A stretch of DNA of 64,000 bases from positions 1,355,244 to 1,419,243 of the forward strand of contig NC_015681.1 of assembly GCF_000217795.1 (NCBI RefSeq), given 5' to 3'. Both the position numbers and the translations under genes were made by a program. The notes beneath the pieces are model-generated. The model saw only the letters and a list, made by a program, of their open reading frames with translations, was not told the DNA's origin and did not search any database. Position 1 is the stretch's first letter. Every line of letters begins with the position of its first letter. Source of the DNA: Thermodesulfatator indicus DSM 15286. Its GTDB lineage: Bacteria > Desulfobacterota > Thermodesulfobacteria > Thermodesulfobacteriales > Thermodesulfatatoraceae. Positions 27,846 to 37,815 of this stretch are shown piece by piece.

Positions 27846-28235
27846 ATGGAAGCCATATTATGGAAGCCCTGTTATTGTGTCGGTCATTGTCTAATTGACA
27901 GGCAGCACCAAGAATTAGTTCATCTTGTCAATTTTATGATTCAGAAAGTCTCTGAGCAGTGTCCTAAGCCGGTCATTGACGCTATTTTGATTAAATTGAT
28001 TAATTATGCTGAAAGGCATTTTACAGATGAAGAAGAAGTAATGCGAACAATTAATTATCCTGAGCTTGAGGCTCACCAAAAAGAACACGAACGATTGGTC
28101 ATGGAAGTATTCAACTTCAAAGATGCCTTTGATAAAGGAAAAGTTACTAAGTTTGACTTGCTTGAGTTTTTAAAAGATTGGCTCCTGGATCATGTTATTA
28201 ACGAAGACTTAAGGCTTAAAAAATATTTCTTATGA
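27846..28235 (+). CDS. Bacteriohemerythrin
   Basis: A 129-residue single-domain four-helix protein. All seven di-iron ligands can be placed: His21, His58, Glu62, His77, His81, His116 and Asp121. Such proteins bind or sense oxygen, often in anaerobes and microaerophiles. It is a single gene with AGGAGG before the ATG. The 220-bp upstream gap contains a copy of the TAAGCGGAAATCTAGG motif (about 27713-27730). No chemotaxis domain is fused. Confidence 0.95.
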   Translation: MEAILWKPCYCVGHCLIDRQHQELVHLVNFMIQKVSEQCPKPVIDAILIKLINYAERHFTDEEEVMRTINYPELEAHQKEHERLVMEVFNFKDAFDKGKVTKFDLLEFLKDWLLDHVINEDLRLKKYFL

Positions 28236-28257
28236 TTTTTACAAAATGCATTAATTA

Positions 28258-28295
28258 AGAGATAGCTTCGTCTGTATGAGCTCGCAGTGACAAAA
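28258..28295. repeat. Dispersed GAGAnnGCTTCG...CTCGCAGTGACA repeat
   Basis: GAGATAGCTTCG, a 10-base gap, and CTCGCAGTGACAAAAT match the dispersed family found again at 54781-54807, 58841-58880, 59074-59120 and 59144-59185. The copy lies between convergent genes. Confidence 0.7.
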
Positions 28296-28346
28296 TTATT
28301 TTTTATTTTTTGATTCTCGCTTATCAAGCGAACAGGAAGGCGATAT

Positions 28347-28436
28347 TCATGTTAGCACTCCTAATTTAGGAAGTATAACTCTGTTAATAACTATCCAGGC
28401 TACTATTACCAAAACAATTGCAATAATCTCGCCCAT
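28347..28436 (-). CDS. 29-residue membrane peptide coupled to gltX
   Basis: The ATG (28434-28436) overlaps the gltX stop as TAATG. It encodes 29 residues, MGEIIAIVLV-IVAWIVINRV-ILPKLGVLT, almost entirely a single transmembrane helix with two basic residues and no charged residues in the core. The tight coupling and clean hydrophobic composition support a real small protein. No family is recognised. The stop is TGA at 28347-28349. Confidence 0.6.
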   Translation of the reverse strand: MGEIIAIVLVIVAWIVINRVILPKLGVLT

Positions 28437-29845
28437 TAAGAAGCCTCCCGTATATGTTGTAAGGCTTTTTCAAGCCTTTTGATAACGGTTTCTTTTCCTA
28501 AAATATCCATTATTTCAAAAAGGCCTGGGCTCACTGTGCGTCCGGTAAGGGCTACTCTTACTGGCTGGGCCACGTGTTTTAACTTGAGCTGGTGTTTTTC
28601 GGCAAGGCCTCGGAAAAGGTCTTCTAAGGCCTTTTCTTCAAAAGCAGGCATATTTTTAAGGGCATCAAGAAGCTCCTCAAGCACTGGAAGAATATCTGGT
28701 TTCAGGAACTTCCGAGCAGCTTTTTCTTCATATTCTACCTCAGGGACGAAATAAAATGCCATCATTTCAGCCATTTCTTTTAAGGTTCGAGCGCGGGGTT
28801 TAACTGATTCAACAGCTTTTAAGAATTTTTCGTCTTTCGGATTATCAATTTTTATGCCCAAACGGAGGAGAAAGGGTAACACCATCTCCGCTAGGCGCTC
28901 AGTATCTTCCTGACGAATATAGTGGGCGTTTAAGGCTAGTAGTTTGTCAGGGTCAAAGCGGGCTGGAGACTTGGAGACTCGAGAAAGATCAAATTTTTCA
29001 ATCATTTCTTCAAGAGTGAAAATTTCCTGGTCACCATAGGACCAGCCAAGGCGGACCAGATAATTGCGCATGGCCTGGGCTAGATATCCTTCATCGCGAT
29101 AGGCCAAAATTGAAAGTGCTCCGTGGCGTTTAGAAAGCCTGCTACCGTCTGGGCCAAGAATCATAGGTACATGGGCATACTTGGGAGGCGTGGCCCCTAA
29201 GGCTTCAAAGAGAAGGATTTGCTTTGGAGTATTTGAAAGATGATCATCTCCCCTAATTACATGGGTTATACCCATGGTCAGGTCGTCAATAACAACGGCA
29301 AACTGATAGGTGGGGATGCCATCGGGGCGAACCAAGACAAAATCATCAAGTTCTTGGTTTTCAAAGGCTACAGCCCCTCGAATAAGGTCTTCCACTACGG
29401 TGGTGCCTGTCTGGGGGCACTTAAAGCGCAGTACCCTGCCGGGGCCGGGCCCCAACCCTTTTTCACGACATGTGCCGTCATATTTAGGTTTACGCCCTTC
29501 AGCTAGGGCCTTTTTTCTTTTTTCTTCGAGCACTTCAGGCGAGCATTCACAGTAATAGGCCTTACCTTCTTTGAATAATTTTTGTGCGTAATCGGCATAT
29601 ATCTCTAAACGCTGAGTTTGAAAATAAGGCCCTTCATCCCAAAAAAGTTCCAGCCACTCAAGGGCCTCTTTTATGGAATCAACATATTCCTGCTTAGATC
29701 TCTCGCGGTCAGTATCTTCGAAGCGGAGGAGAAAAGCCCCTCCATGATGTTTGGCAAAAAGCCAGTTAAAAAGAGCTGTTCTTGCTCCGCCAAGATGAAG
29801 ATGCCCTGTAGGACTGGGAGGAAACCTGGTTTTTACTGCACTCAT
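28436..29845 (-). CDS. gltX: Glutamate--tRNA ligase
   Basis: A 469-residue class I synthetase. The HIGH motif appears as PPSPTGHLHLGGART (about 7-21) and the KMSKS-like motif as LSKRHGA (about 237-243). A CxC...C zinc segment, CECSPEVLEEKRKKALAEGRK, is near 97-120. Together with GatB in the window it fits the indirect Gln-tRNA pathway, so it may be a non-discriminating enzyme. That is an inference. Confidence 0.96.
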   Translation of the reverse strand: MSAVKTRFPPSPTGHLHLGGARTALFNWLFAKHHGGAFLLRFEDTDRERSKQEYVDSIKEALEWLELFWDEGPYFQTQRLEIYADYAQKLFKEGKAYYCECSPEVLEEKRKKALAEGRKPKYDGTCREKGLGPGPGRVLRFKCPQTGTTVVEDLIRGAVAFENQELDDFVLVRPDGIPTYQFAVVIDDLTMGITHVIRGDDHLSNTPKQILLFEALGATPPKYAHVPMILGPDGSRLSKRHGALSILAYRDEGYLAQAMRNYLVRLGWSYGDQEIFTLEEMIEKFDLSRVSKSPARFDPDKLLALNAHYIRQEDTERLAEMVLPFLLRLGIKIDNPKDEKFLKAVESVKPRARTLKEMAEMMAFYFVPEVEYEEKAARKFLKPDILPVLEELLDALKNMPAFEEKALEDLFRGLAEKHQLKLKHVAQPVRVALTGRTVSPGLFEIMDILGKETVIKRLEKALQHIREAS

Positions 29846-29874
29846 TAAGAGCCCCCGTTTTTTGTGGCTCTATT

Positions 29875-30678
29875 TTAACGTATAATGAGTCCAGCGTAAC
29901 CTACTACCTGATAAAAATCTCCTGATATTTCTCCAGAAGTAGCATATTTTACAAGTTCGGCTCCTTTGGCTCCCAATGCCCTTGCAGCTATCAAGCTTGT
30001 TGCCGTAGGAAATACCCCACACATGCTGATTTTTTCTCTGGTTACTACCTCTATAAGTCCCACGGCGTCCAATTCGATAATTTTTTCTATGGCCAGAGCA
30101 TCTTTTTGTTTAGCAACTTCTAAAGGTACATAATGACTCATGTCTGTGCTAGCTACTATAAGAACAGGACCTCCGTAAGCGGCAATACCTTTGGCTACGG
30201 CCAATCCTATGTCTTCTAAAGCTTCATAAGGTAGATGGGAGAGACAGATAGGTACAATAGCGACATTAGGATTCAAATACTGAAGAAAGGGTACCTGAAC
30301 TTCTAAAGAATGTTCGTACAGGTGGGCCTCTACGTCATGAGAAAGAACCTGGCTTTCTTGCAGAATAAAAGCGGCTAATTTTTCTTCTATGGGCACGGTC
30401 CCAAAAGGCATTTGCCACGCACCTTTTGCCATGATAGCTGCCGGATGGCCGAGTCCTGTGTGGTTTGGCCCGAGAATTACTACCGTGTCAGGAATTATAA
30501 GTCGGCTGTACACAGCACCAGCCACGTGTCCTGAAAACATATAACCAGCATGGGGACAAACAGCGCCAATAGCGGGTTCCTTGGGCGCTGTAGGATCTAA
30601 ATAAGCTTCTATTTCTTTACGTAAAAGTTCGGGATTGGCTTCGTAGAAGCGGCCAGCTACTGCGGGCATTCTAATCAT
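29875..30678 (-). CDS. amrB: AmmeMemoRadiSam system protein B (Memo family)
   Basis: A 267-residue protein of the MEMO1 family, with conserved histidines in VCPHAGYMFSGHVAGAVY (about 40-57), LGPNHTGLG and VASTDMSHYVP. Relatives resemble extradiol dioxygenases in fold. In bacteria and archaea it is associated with AMMECR1 and a radical-SAM partner; neither is adjacent here. Function remains undefined. A GGAGG precedes the ATG. Confidence 0.92.
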   Translation of the reverse strand: MIRMPAVAGRFYEANPELLRKEIEAYLDPTAPKEPAIGAVCPHAGYMFSGHVAGAVYSRLIIPDTVVILGPNHTGLGHPAAIMAKGAWQMPFGTVPIEEKLAAFILQESQVLSHDVEAHLYEHSLEVQVPFLQYLNPNVAIVPICLSHLPYEALEDIGLAVAKGIAAYGGPVLIVASTDMSHYVPLEVAKQKDALAIEKIIELDAVGLIEVVTREKISMCGVFPTATSLIAARALGAKGAELVKYATSGEISGDFYQVVGYAGLIIR

Positions 30679-30787
30679 AAAAGGCCTCCTTTTATTTTTT
30701 CCCTATCCAGGAAAATAAGAGACCCTTCCTTGTCAGTAAAGGGGCAATTTGGTAACTTGAAGGCAAAATTTGAGAGGGGTTTTGTGA

Positions 30788-31819
<1,032 letters not shown>

Positions 31820-31822
31820 TCG

Positions 31823-32674
31823 GTGTTTTCAAGATATTTTTTGTCCAAAATCACTCGTATCTTATTTTTTCTGCTCTTAGTAGTGGTTGGACTATTTTTG
31901 CTTTTTGGTGGCTTAAAAGACCTCAAAAAGCTTTCTTACGGAGAACGTCTGGCGCTAAAGATTGGCGGTCCTGTTAGTAAAAGTGCAGCTTTCAGTGGTT
32001 TGGGTTTGCGTCGATTGCTTGATCATTATCTCTTTTTAGTAGGAGTTGAAAAAGAAAATGAACTTTTGCGTCAAAGAGTAGCTTACCTTGAAGCTGAACT
32101 TGCCAAGGCTCAGGAAGCGCGTCTCGAAAATGAACGTCTGAGAAAGCTTTCAGGCATTCTTAATCAATTTGAAACCTCTTCACCCGTAGTTGCTAGAGTT
32201 ATAGGACGGCCAATAAGTAGCTGGCAAGGAGTAATTATTATTGACCAGGGGCTTAAGGCCGGGATACTTCCAGAAATGCCAGTCCTTGGGAAAACCCCTT
32301 TTGGGCCAGCTGGAGTGGTAGGGCAGGTTATAGGGGTTGAGGAAAATTATGCCAAAGTTTTGCTTATTACTGATCCCTCTTCAGCCGTAGATGCTCTAAT
32401 CCAGCGATCTAGAGAAAGAGGCCTTTTGCGAGGCCGAGGAAAAGGAAAGTGTTTTTTAGATTATGTTTCTGCCGAAGCTGACGTACGCAAAAACGATGTA
32501 GTGATTACTTCTGGGTTTGATGCCTTATTCCCCAAAGGATTACTGTTGGGGTATGTGAGTCGCATAAGAGTAGGGCGAAGTAAAGGTCTATTTAAACCCA
32601 TAGAAGTAAAACCCGCAGTGAATTTAGAAAAAATAGAAGAAGTTATAGTACTTAGAAAAGTTAAGCTAAAATGA
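31823..32674 (+). CDS. mreC: Rod shape-determining protein MreC
   Basis: A 283-residue protein starting at a GTG at 31823. A transmembrane helix (about 11-30) anchors a periplasmic coiled coil (about 68-110) and a double beta-barrel domain with VIGRPISSWQGVIIIDQGLKAGI and VITSGFDALFPKGLLLGYVS, typical of MreC. It is 3 bases from mreB and overlaps mreD by 4 bases. Confidence 0.94.
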   Translation: MFSRYFLSKITRILFFLLLVVVGLFLLFGGLKDLKKLSYGERLALKIGGPVSKSAAFSGLGLRRLLDHYLFLVGVEKENELLRQRVAYLEAELAKAQEARLENERLRKLSGILNQFETSSPVVARVIGRPISSWQGVIIIDQGLKAGILPEMPVLGKTPFGPAGVVGQVIGVEENYAKVLLITDPSSAVDALIQRSRERGLLRGRGKGKCFLDYVSAEADVRKNDVVITSGFDALFPKGLLLGYVSRIRVGRSKGLFKPIEVKPAVNLEKIEEVIVLRKVKLK

Positions 32675-33174
32675 GAACTTTTATTTTTTATATCACTATT
32701 TTAGGCCTTCTCTGGCTTTACCAGTTTTTTAGTTTTATGGGAATAACTATCCCTTTTGATCCTTTCCTCCCAGTACTTTTAGGCTTTTATTTTTGGAAAA
32801 TTAAACCAGGCTATTATTGGTTTGGAGTGTTTTTAACGGCTCTTTTTTTGGATGTTTTTTCTAGTGTAGTGCCTGGTCCCACGGTCTTTTCCTATTTTTT
32901 AGCCCTTTTTTGTTTTTTACAATTTTACAGGAAGCTCGCTTTAAGGGGGTTTTTACCAGCCTTTTTATCTCTAATTGTAGTGGTAATCTTAGGAGAAGGG
33001 GCAAGGCTTCTTCTTTTCCCAGCTTTATTTGAAGTCCCTTTGCCAGAAGGATACTGGCTGGTTATTTTAAAATATGTTTTTGGTACTCTAATTTGGGGAA
33101 TTTTTTGTTGGAGTTTTTGTCAGGTTTCTTTTGTGAAAAATGTTTTTGAACTATCAACCCATTCAAAGTCCTGA
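32671..33174 (+). CDS. mreD: Rod shape-determining protein MreD (putative)
   Basis: A 167-residue hydrophobic protein with about five transmembrane helices. Sequence identity to MreD is weak, as is usual for this family, but the order mreB-mreC-X-mrdA is decisive. It overlaps the PBP2 gene by 35 bases at its 3' end. Confidence 0.8.
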   Translation: MRTFIFYITILGLLWLYQFFSFMGITIPFDPFLPVLLGFYFWKIKPGYYWFGVFLTALFLDVFSSVVPGPTVFSYFLALFCFLQFYRKLALRGFLPAFLSLIVVVILGEGARLLLFPALFEVPLPEGYWLVILKYVFGTLIWGIFCWSFCQVSFVKNVFELSTHSKS

Positions 33175-34978
33175 AGAAGATCCCTTTAACAAGCGGATTC
33201 GTATCGTCACTCTATTAGTAGGGTTCTTTTTCCTTATCTTACTTTTGAAACTCTTTTTTTTACAAGTCATTAAAGGCGATTATTACAGAAAAGTAGCCCT
33301 TAAAAGAAGTTTGAAGGTTATCACCTTAAAAGCCCCTAGGGGAAATATTTATGACCGACGAGGTGTCCTTTTAGCAGGAAATATACCTTCTTACACCCTT
33401 TTGCTTGATAGAAAGCTAGTTAGAGGCCCTGAAGGAGATAAAATCTTAAAGAAATTGGCCCAAATCATGGGAGAAGATTTTCCCTCTTTAAAACAAAACT
33501 ATATAATTGCTTGCAAAAAATATCCAGCTGAAAAAGTTCCTTTAAAGACCGATCTTGATCGAAACTTGGTAGCCCGTATCGAGGCCAGAGAATATTTTCT
33601 CCCTGGAGTTGAAATTCAGGTGGAGCCCAAGCGCTATTATCCCCTAGGAGAGAAAGCTTTCCACTTGATAGGTTATGTTTCTCGACTAAATGCGATGGAT
33701 CTAAAAAAACTAGCCTCTAAAGGTTACGAGGCCGATGATTTTATTGGAAGAGCTGGTATCGAAGCCCAATACGAAGATATCCTTAGGGGTAAAAAAGGTC
33801 GGGAGCTAGTAGAAGTAGATGCCAAAGGCCGTATAAAAAAGATTGTAGCCGTAGAAGAACCTACTATCGGAGAAAGCCTTGTCCTTACGGTAGATAGCAC
33901 TTTTTTGGAAGTAGCTTATGATTTACTTAAAGGAAAATCAGGAGCCATAGTAGTTTTTAATCCTCGTGATGGCAGGCTACTTGCCATGACCAGTGCTCCA
34001 GGTGTTGACCCTAATAAATTTATTGAGGGTTTTTCCTCTAAAGAATGGCAAAAGATTACTAAAAATATTCATCATCCCTTGCTCAATAAGGCAGTTTTGT
34101 CTTATCATCCAGGTTCTACTTTTAAGATTTTGACGGCCATGGCAGGCCTTGAAGAAAAAGTCATAACTCCTCAAGAAACGGTTTTTTGTCCTGGGTATTA
34201 TCGTCTGGGGCGAAGAATTTTCAGGTGTTGGCGTTCCTGGGGCCATGGCAAAGTAGATCTACTCAAGGCTATTGAAGTTTCCTGTGACGTTTATTTTTAC
34301 AAGCTGGGCGAAGAACTTGGTATCGAGAACATAGCTAGATATGCCAGAGCCGCAGGCTTTGGTAAGCGAACAGGCCTAGGTTTTCCAGGAGAAAAGTCAG
34401 GCCTTGTGCCTGATAAAGCCTGGAAACTCAAGGTTTTTAAAGTTCCATGGCAAAAAGGTGAGACTTTAAACGTAGCTATAGGTCAGGGAGCTTTAAGAGT
34501 GACCCCCCTGCAACTGGGTAAATTTTTGACTTCAGTAGTTGATGGAGGAGTTATTTATAGACCTTGGTATGTGTCTCAAATTTTGGATCCATATGGAGAA
34601 GTTTTGAAAGAATTTTCACCGGTTATCGAGGGGAAGCTTCCGGCTAAAAAGCGAACTCTGAAATTACTGAAAGAAGGAATGGTATTAGCAGTAAATGGTA
34701 AAGAAGCCACTGGAAAAGCATCCAAATTAAAAGATGTTACTGTTGGAGGAAAAACGGGAACTGCTCAAGTTATCGGCATGAAAAAACGAGTAAAGAGTGA
34801 GGATTTGTCTTACCTTAAAAGAGATCATGCCTGGTTTATGGCTTTTGCTCCAGCCAAAAATCCCGAGATAGTTATCGTAGTTTTTGTAGAACACGGAGGG
34901 CATGGAGGCAGCGCCGCTGCGCCTATAGCCGGGAAATTTTTGAAATTTTATTTTGAAGGGAAATGGCCTACAACATGA
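33140..34978 (+). CDS. mrdA: Penicillin-binding protein 2
   Basis: A 612-residue class B transpeptidase. One transmembrane helix near 22-42 is followed by the pedestal (RGNIYDRRGVLLA, about 68-80) and the transpeptidase domain, with SxxK in HPGSTFKIL (Ser about 327), SxN as SCD (about 382) and KTGTAQ (about 537). It cross-links peptidoglycan during elongation with RodA, whose gene overlaps by 16 bases. Confidence 0.96.
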   Translation: MFLNYQPIQSPEEDPFNKRIRIVTLLVGFFFLILLLKLFFLQVIKGDYYRKVALKRSLKVITLKAPRGNIYDRRGVLLAGNIPSYTLLLDRKLVRGPEGDKILKKLAQIMGEDFPSLKQNYIIACKKYPAEKVPLKTDLDRNLVARIEAREYFLPGVEIQVEPKRYYPLGEKAFHLIGYVSRLNAMDLKKLASKGYEADDFIGRAGIEAQYEDILRGKKGRELVEVDAKGRIKKIVAVEEPTIGESLVLTVDSTFLEVAYDLLKGKSGAIVVFNPRDGRLLAMTSAPGVDPNKFIEGFSSKEWQKITKNIHHPLLNKAVLSYHPGSTFKILTAMAGLEEKVITPQETVFCPGYYRLGRRIFRCWRSWGHGKVDLLKAIEVSCDVYFYKLGEELGIENIARYARAAGFGKRTGLGFPGEKSGLVPDKAWKLKVFKVPWQKGETLNVAIGQGALRVTPLQLGKFLTSVVDGGVIYRPWYVSQILDPYGEVLKEFSPVIEGKLPAKKRTLKLLKEGMVLAVNGKEATGKASKLKDVTVGGKTGTAQVIGMKKRVKSEDLSYLKRDHAWFMAFAPAKNPEIVIVVFVEHGGHGGSAAAPIAGKFLKFYFEGKWPTT

Positions 34979-36051
34979 AAAATCAAGCCTTTAAAGGTCT
35001 CTATTGGCCTCTGATATTAACGACTTTGTTTTTAGTTGAGGCTGGTGTGCTTAATCAGGCTAGTGCTTCTTCTGGAATTATGTTTAAAAAGCAATTACTA
35101 TGGTTTAGCTTGGGATGGATTATTCTTTTTGGCCTGGCTTTAAGCGATTATCAAAAAATCCTTTCGGAAAAAATTATACTAGCTTTTTATATAGTGGTGG
35201 CGGGATTATTACTCTTCCTGGCTTTTCATCATCACCAACGCTGGCTGAAATTAAAATTTTTTAGCCTTCAGCCTTCAGAATTTGCCAAACTTGCTTTGAT
35301 ATTTATATCTGCTTCTATTTTGCATAAGTATGACAAACTGAACTTAGACCTGAAAACATTTGGATGGCTTACTTTTTTTGCCTGTCCCTTGATTCTTTTA
35401 GTGGCTGTGGGAGACCTTGATCAGGGATTAATCTTGTCATCTATTTACATTTCTTTTGTTCTGGTTGCCGGAGTGCCTAAACGCCTCCTGATTTTTGGGG
35501 CAGCTTTGGCCATAGCCCTTGGAATAATAGTTGGCCCACATCTTTGGAACCTTTTAAAACCATACCAGAGGGCAAGAGTCGAAGCCTTTATTAATCCGGA
35601 AGCCTTCGCCCTTAGTCGAGGTTATCAGGTTATTCAGGCTCTTATAGCCGTTGGTTCTGGAGGAATTAAGGGCCTTGGCTTTAAAGAAGGTCTTTCAAGT
35701 CGTCTAAATTATCTCCCAGAGAAACATACCGATTTGGCCTTTGCTGTTTGGGCTGAAGAATGGGGGTTTATCGGTGCTTCCTTAGTGGTCATAGCTTTTG
35801 GAATTTTAGTTTGCCAAGTTCTTAAAATTGCCACTCAAGTGAGGGATTCTTTTGGAAAATACTTGTGTTACGGTATAGGTATAATGTTTTTTTTGGAGGC
35901 TTTAATTAATATCGGTGGAATTATACATATTTTGCCTATAGCCAGTGTGCCTTTGCCTTTTTTAAGCTACGGTGGTTCTTCGATCTTGGTAAACATGGCA
36001 GCTCTTGGGATAGTGTTAAGTGCCTCGCGCAAGCGTTATTCGTTTCGATAA
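34963..36051 (+). CDS. rodA: Peptidoglycan glycosyltransferase RodA
   Basis: A 362-residue SEDS membrane protein with about ten transmembrane helices. YLPEKHTDLAFAVWAEEWGFIG (about 243-264) and LPIASVPLPFLSYGGSSIL (about 324-342) are the SEDS signatures, and QPSEFAKLALI is the first conserved loop. It polymerises glycan strands together with PBP2. It is the last gene of the mreBCD-mrdA-rodA run. Confidence 0.96.
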   Translation: MAYNMKNQAFKGLYWPLILTTLFLVEAGVLNQASASSGIMFKKQLLWFSLGWIILFGLALSDYQKILSEKIILAFYIVVAGLLLFLAFHHHQRWLKLKFFSLQPSEFAKLALIFISASILHKYDKLNLDLKTFGWLTFFACPLILLVAVGDLDQGLILSSIYISFVLVAGVPKRLLIFGAALAIALGIIVGPHLWNLLKPYQRARVEAFINPEAFALSRGYQVIQALIAVGSGGIKGLGFKEGLSSRLNYLPEKHTDLAFAVWAEEWGFIGASLVVIAFGILVCQVLKIATQVRDSFGKYLCYGIGIMFFLEALINIGGIIHILPIASVPLPFLSYGGSSILVNMAALGIVLSASRKRYSFR

Positions 36052-36116
36052 GGAATTTTAGCCTTAATTTTTCAAATATTTGCCTAGAATCGCCGTCTTT
36101 AACCTGTAAAAAAGGT

Positions 36117-36145
36117 TTGACACCAAAAATGAAATGATGTAAAAG
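36117..36145 (+). promoter_or_regulatory. Candidate sigma-70 promoter for the ATP synthase F1 operon
   Basis: A perfect TTGACA (36117-36122), a 17-base spacer and TAAAAG (36140-36145) lie 46 bases before the atpF' start and after rodA. Spacing is ideal and the -10 matches four of six consensus bases. Confidence 0.55.
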
Positions 36146-36190
36146 CGCCAACATGAATGAGATAAAAATCACGGAAAAGGGGTTTGGTCG

Positions 36191-36616
36191 ATGCTAAAGT
36201 TCGATATCACGCTTTTTATTCAGATAGTAGAAGCGCTGATTTTGACGGCTATTTTGAATGTTATCTTTATCAAACCTGTAATGCAGATTTTCAAAGAACG
36301 TAAAGAAAAGTTTGACGGTTTACGTTCTGATATAGAACGTTTTACCAAGGGAGCCGAAGAGGCTCTCAAGCAATATCAACAGCGTCTCCAGGAAGCCCGT
36401 CTTGAGGCTAATCGCAAAAAAGAGGAGCTCAAGCAACTGGCTAAAGCTGAAGAAAAGAAGATTTTGGAAGCAGCTAATAAAGAAGCCGAAGAACTCAAAC
36501 AAAAGACTCTTTCTCAGCTGGCCCAGCAGCTTCAACAAGTGCGTCAAGCTTTGCAATCTCAGGTAGAAACTTTTGCGGTAGCTATTGCTCAGAAACTTTT
36601 AGGGAGGTCTTTATAA
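36191..36616 (+). CDS. ATP synthase subunit b'
   Basis: A 141-residue protein with one N-terminal transmembrane helix (about 7-28) and a long charged coiled coil to the C-terminus. Two b-type genes occur in tandem here; the first, shorter one is taken as b'. It is part of the peripheral stator linking F0 to F1. The stop overlaps the next start by one base. Confidence 0.87.
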   Translation: MLKFDITLFIQIVEALILTAILNVIFIKPVMQIFKERKEKFDGLRSDIERFTKGAEEALKQYQQRLQEARLEANRKKEELKQLAKAEEKKILEAANKEAEELKQKTLSQLAQQLQQVRQALQSQVETFAVAIAQKLLGRSL

Positions 36617-37263
36617 TGCGCCGGATCTGGCCTGTTTTATTTTTACTTTTCTTTTTTGTAGGGGTAGCGAGTCCGGTTTGGGCTGTAGAAGAAGGCCACA
36701 ATGCTCCAACTACTCATGAAGTAGCAGCTCAGGGAGAAGCAGGTGGTCATGGGGCGGTTTCTCACGAGGTTAAGCCTCATGTTACCAGCCGTCAGTTGAA
36801 GGATCTTCTTTGGTGGACAGTCAACTTTATTGCTCTTGTTATTATTTTGGTTAAGTTTGGGCGTGAGCCTATAGTGAATATGTTTCGCTCTCGCCGTGAG
36901 CGTATTGAGGGTGAATATAAAGAACTTACAGATAAGAGGGCAGAGGCCGAGCGTAAGTACAAAGAATATGAAGCTAAACTTGCTACGCTAGAAGAAGAGG
37001 CCAGAAAAATTATGGAAGCCTTTATCGAGCAAGGAGAGAAAGAAAAAGAGAGGATTATTAAAGAGGCTTACGAGACCGCGGAGCGTATTAAGCAACAGGC
37101 TGAGTTTTATGTTCAACAGGAACTTGAAAAGGCTCGTGAGGAGCTGCGTAAGGAAGTAGCTGAGCTTTCCGTTAAAATGGCTGAGCAAATCATCAGGGAA
37201 AAAATTACCCCTGAAGATCAAAAACGCTTAGTTAAAGAATTTATTGAAAGGGTGGTGCACTAG
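36616..37263 (+). CDS. atpF: ATP synthase subunit b, with signal-like N-terminus
   Basis: A 215-residue protein. Residues 1-24 look like a signal peptide ending in VWAVEEG, followed by a His/Gly/Ala-rich linker (about 25-56), the transmembrane helix LLWWTVNFIALVIILVKFG (about 69-87) and a coiled coil. The extra N-terminal signal resembles that of atpE in the other operon. Its start overlaps the b' stop by one base, and its stop overlaps the atpH start in the same way. Confidence 0.92.
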   Translation: MRRIWPVLFLLFFFVGVASPVWAVEEGHNAPTTHEVAAQGEAGGHGAVSHEVKPHVTSRQLKDLLWWTVNFIALVIILVKFGREPIVNMFRSRRERIEGEYKELTDKRAEAERKYKEYEAKLATLEEEARKIMEAFIEQGEKEKERIIKEAYETAERIKQQAEFYVQQELEKAREELRKEVAELSVKMAEQIIREKITPEDQKRLVKEFIERVVH

Positions 37264-37814
37264 TGCTTAGGACAATAGTAGCCTTAAAGTATGCACGGGG
37301 TTTGTTTGCGGCGGCTAAGGATCTTGGGAAGGTCAAAGAATATGGCGAAGAATTAAAAAAAGTAGCTGACTTTTTGGCCTCCCAGCCGGACATTTTAGAG
37401 GCTTTAGAAAGCCCCATTTATCCGCCAGACCTTAAGATGGAAGTTATAGAAGAGATTATTAAAGGTTTGGCCGTTGATGAAGGGGTGGCCAAATTTTTGA
37501 GGCTATTGGTGGAAAAACGCCGTATTCACTTTATTCAGGATATTGTAAAGACTTATCAGCAACTTCTAGATGAAGAAATGGGTATTGCCAGAGCAGAAGT
37601 GCGAGTAGCCACGGAGCTTGATGAAGAGATGCAAAAGGCCTTGGCGGAGGCACTGTCTAAAAAGATTGGCCGTCAAGTAATATTGAATGTGGTTCAAGAC
37701 CCTGAAATCTTGGGAGGTGTTAGGGTTCGGGTAGGAGACCTGGTGCTCGACGGAACTGTTCGGGCCCAGTTAGAAAAATTTAAAGAATCCATTATAAGGG
37801 GTGAGGTGTCCTAA
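37263..37814 (+). CDS. atpH: ATP synthase subunit delta
   Basis: A 183-residue F1 subunit (OSCP type). The [21 protein letters not shown] start and the conserved C-terminal [23 protein letters not shown] are diagnostic. It uses a GTG start overlapping the atpF stop. It bridges the stator and the alpha/beta hexamer. Confidence 0.95.
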   Translation: MLRTIVALKYARGLFAAAKDLGKVKEYGEELKKVADFLASQPDILEALESPIYPPDLKMEVIEEIIKGLAVDEGVAKFLRLLVEKRRIHFIQDIVKTYQQLLDEEMGIARAEVRVATELDEEMQKALAEALSKKIGRQVILNVVQDPEILGGVRVRVGDLVLDGTVRAQLEKFKESIIRGEVS

Positions 37815-37815
37815 C

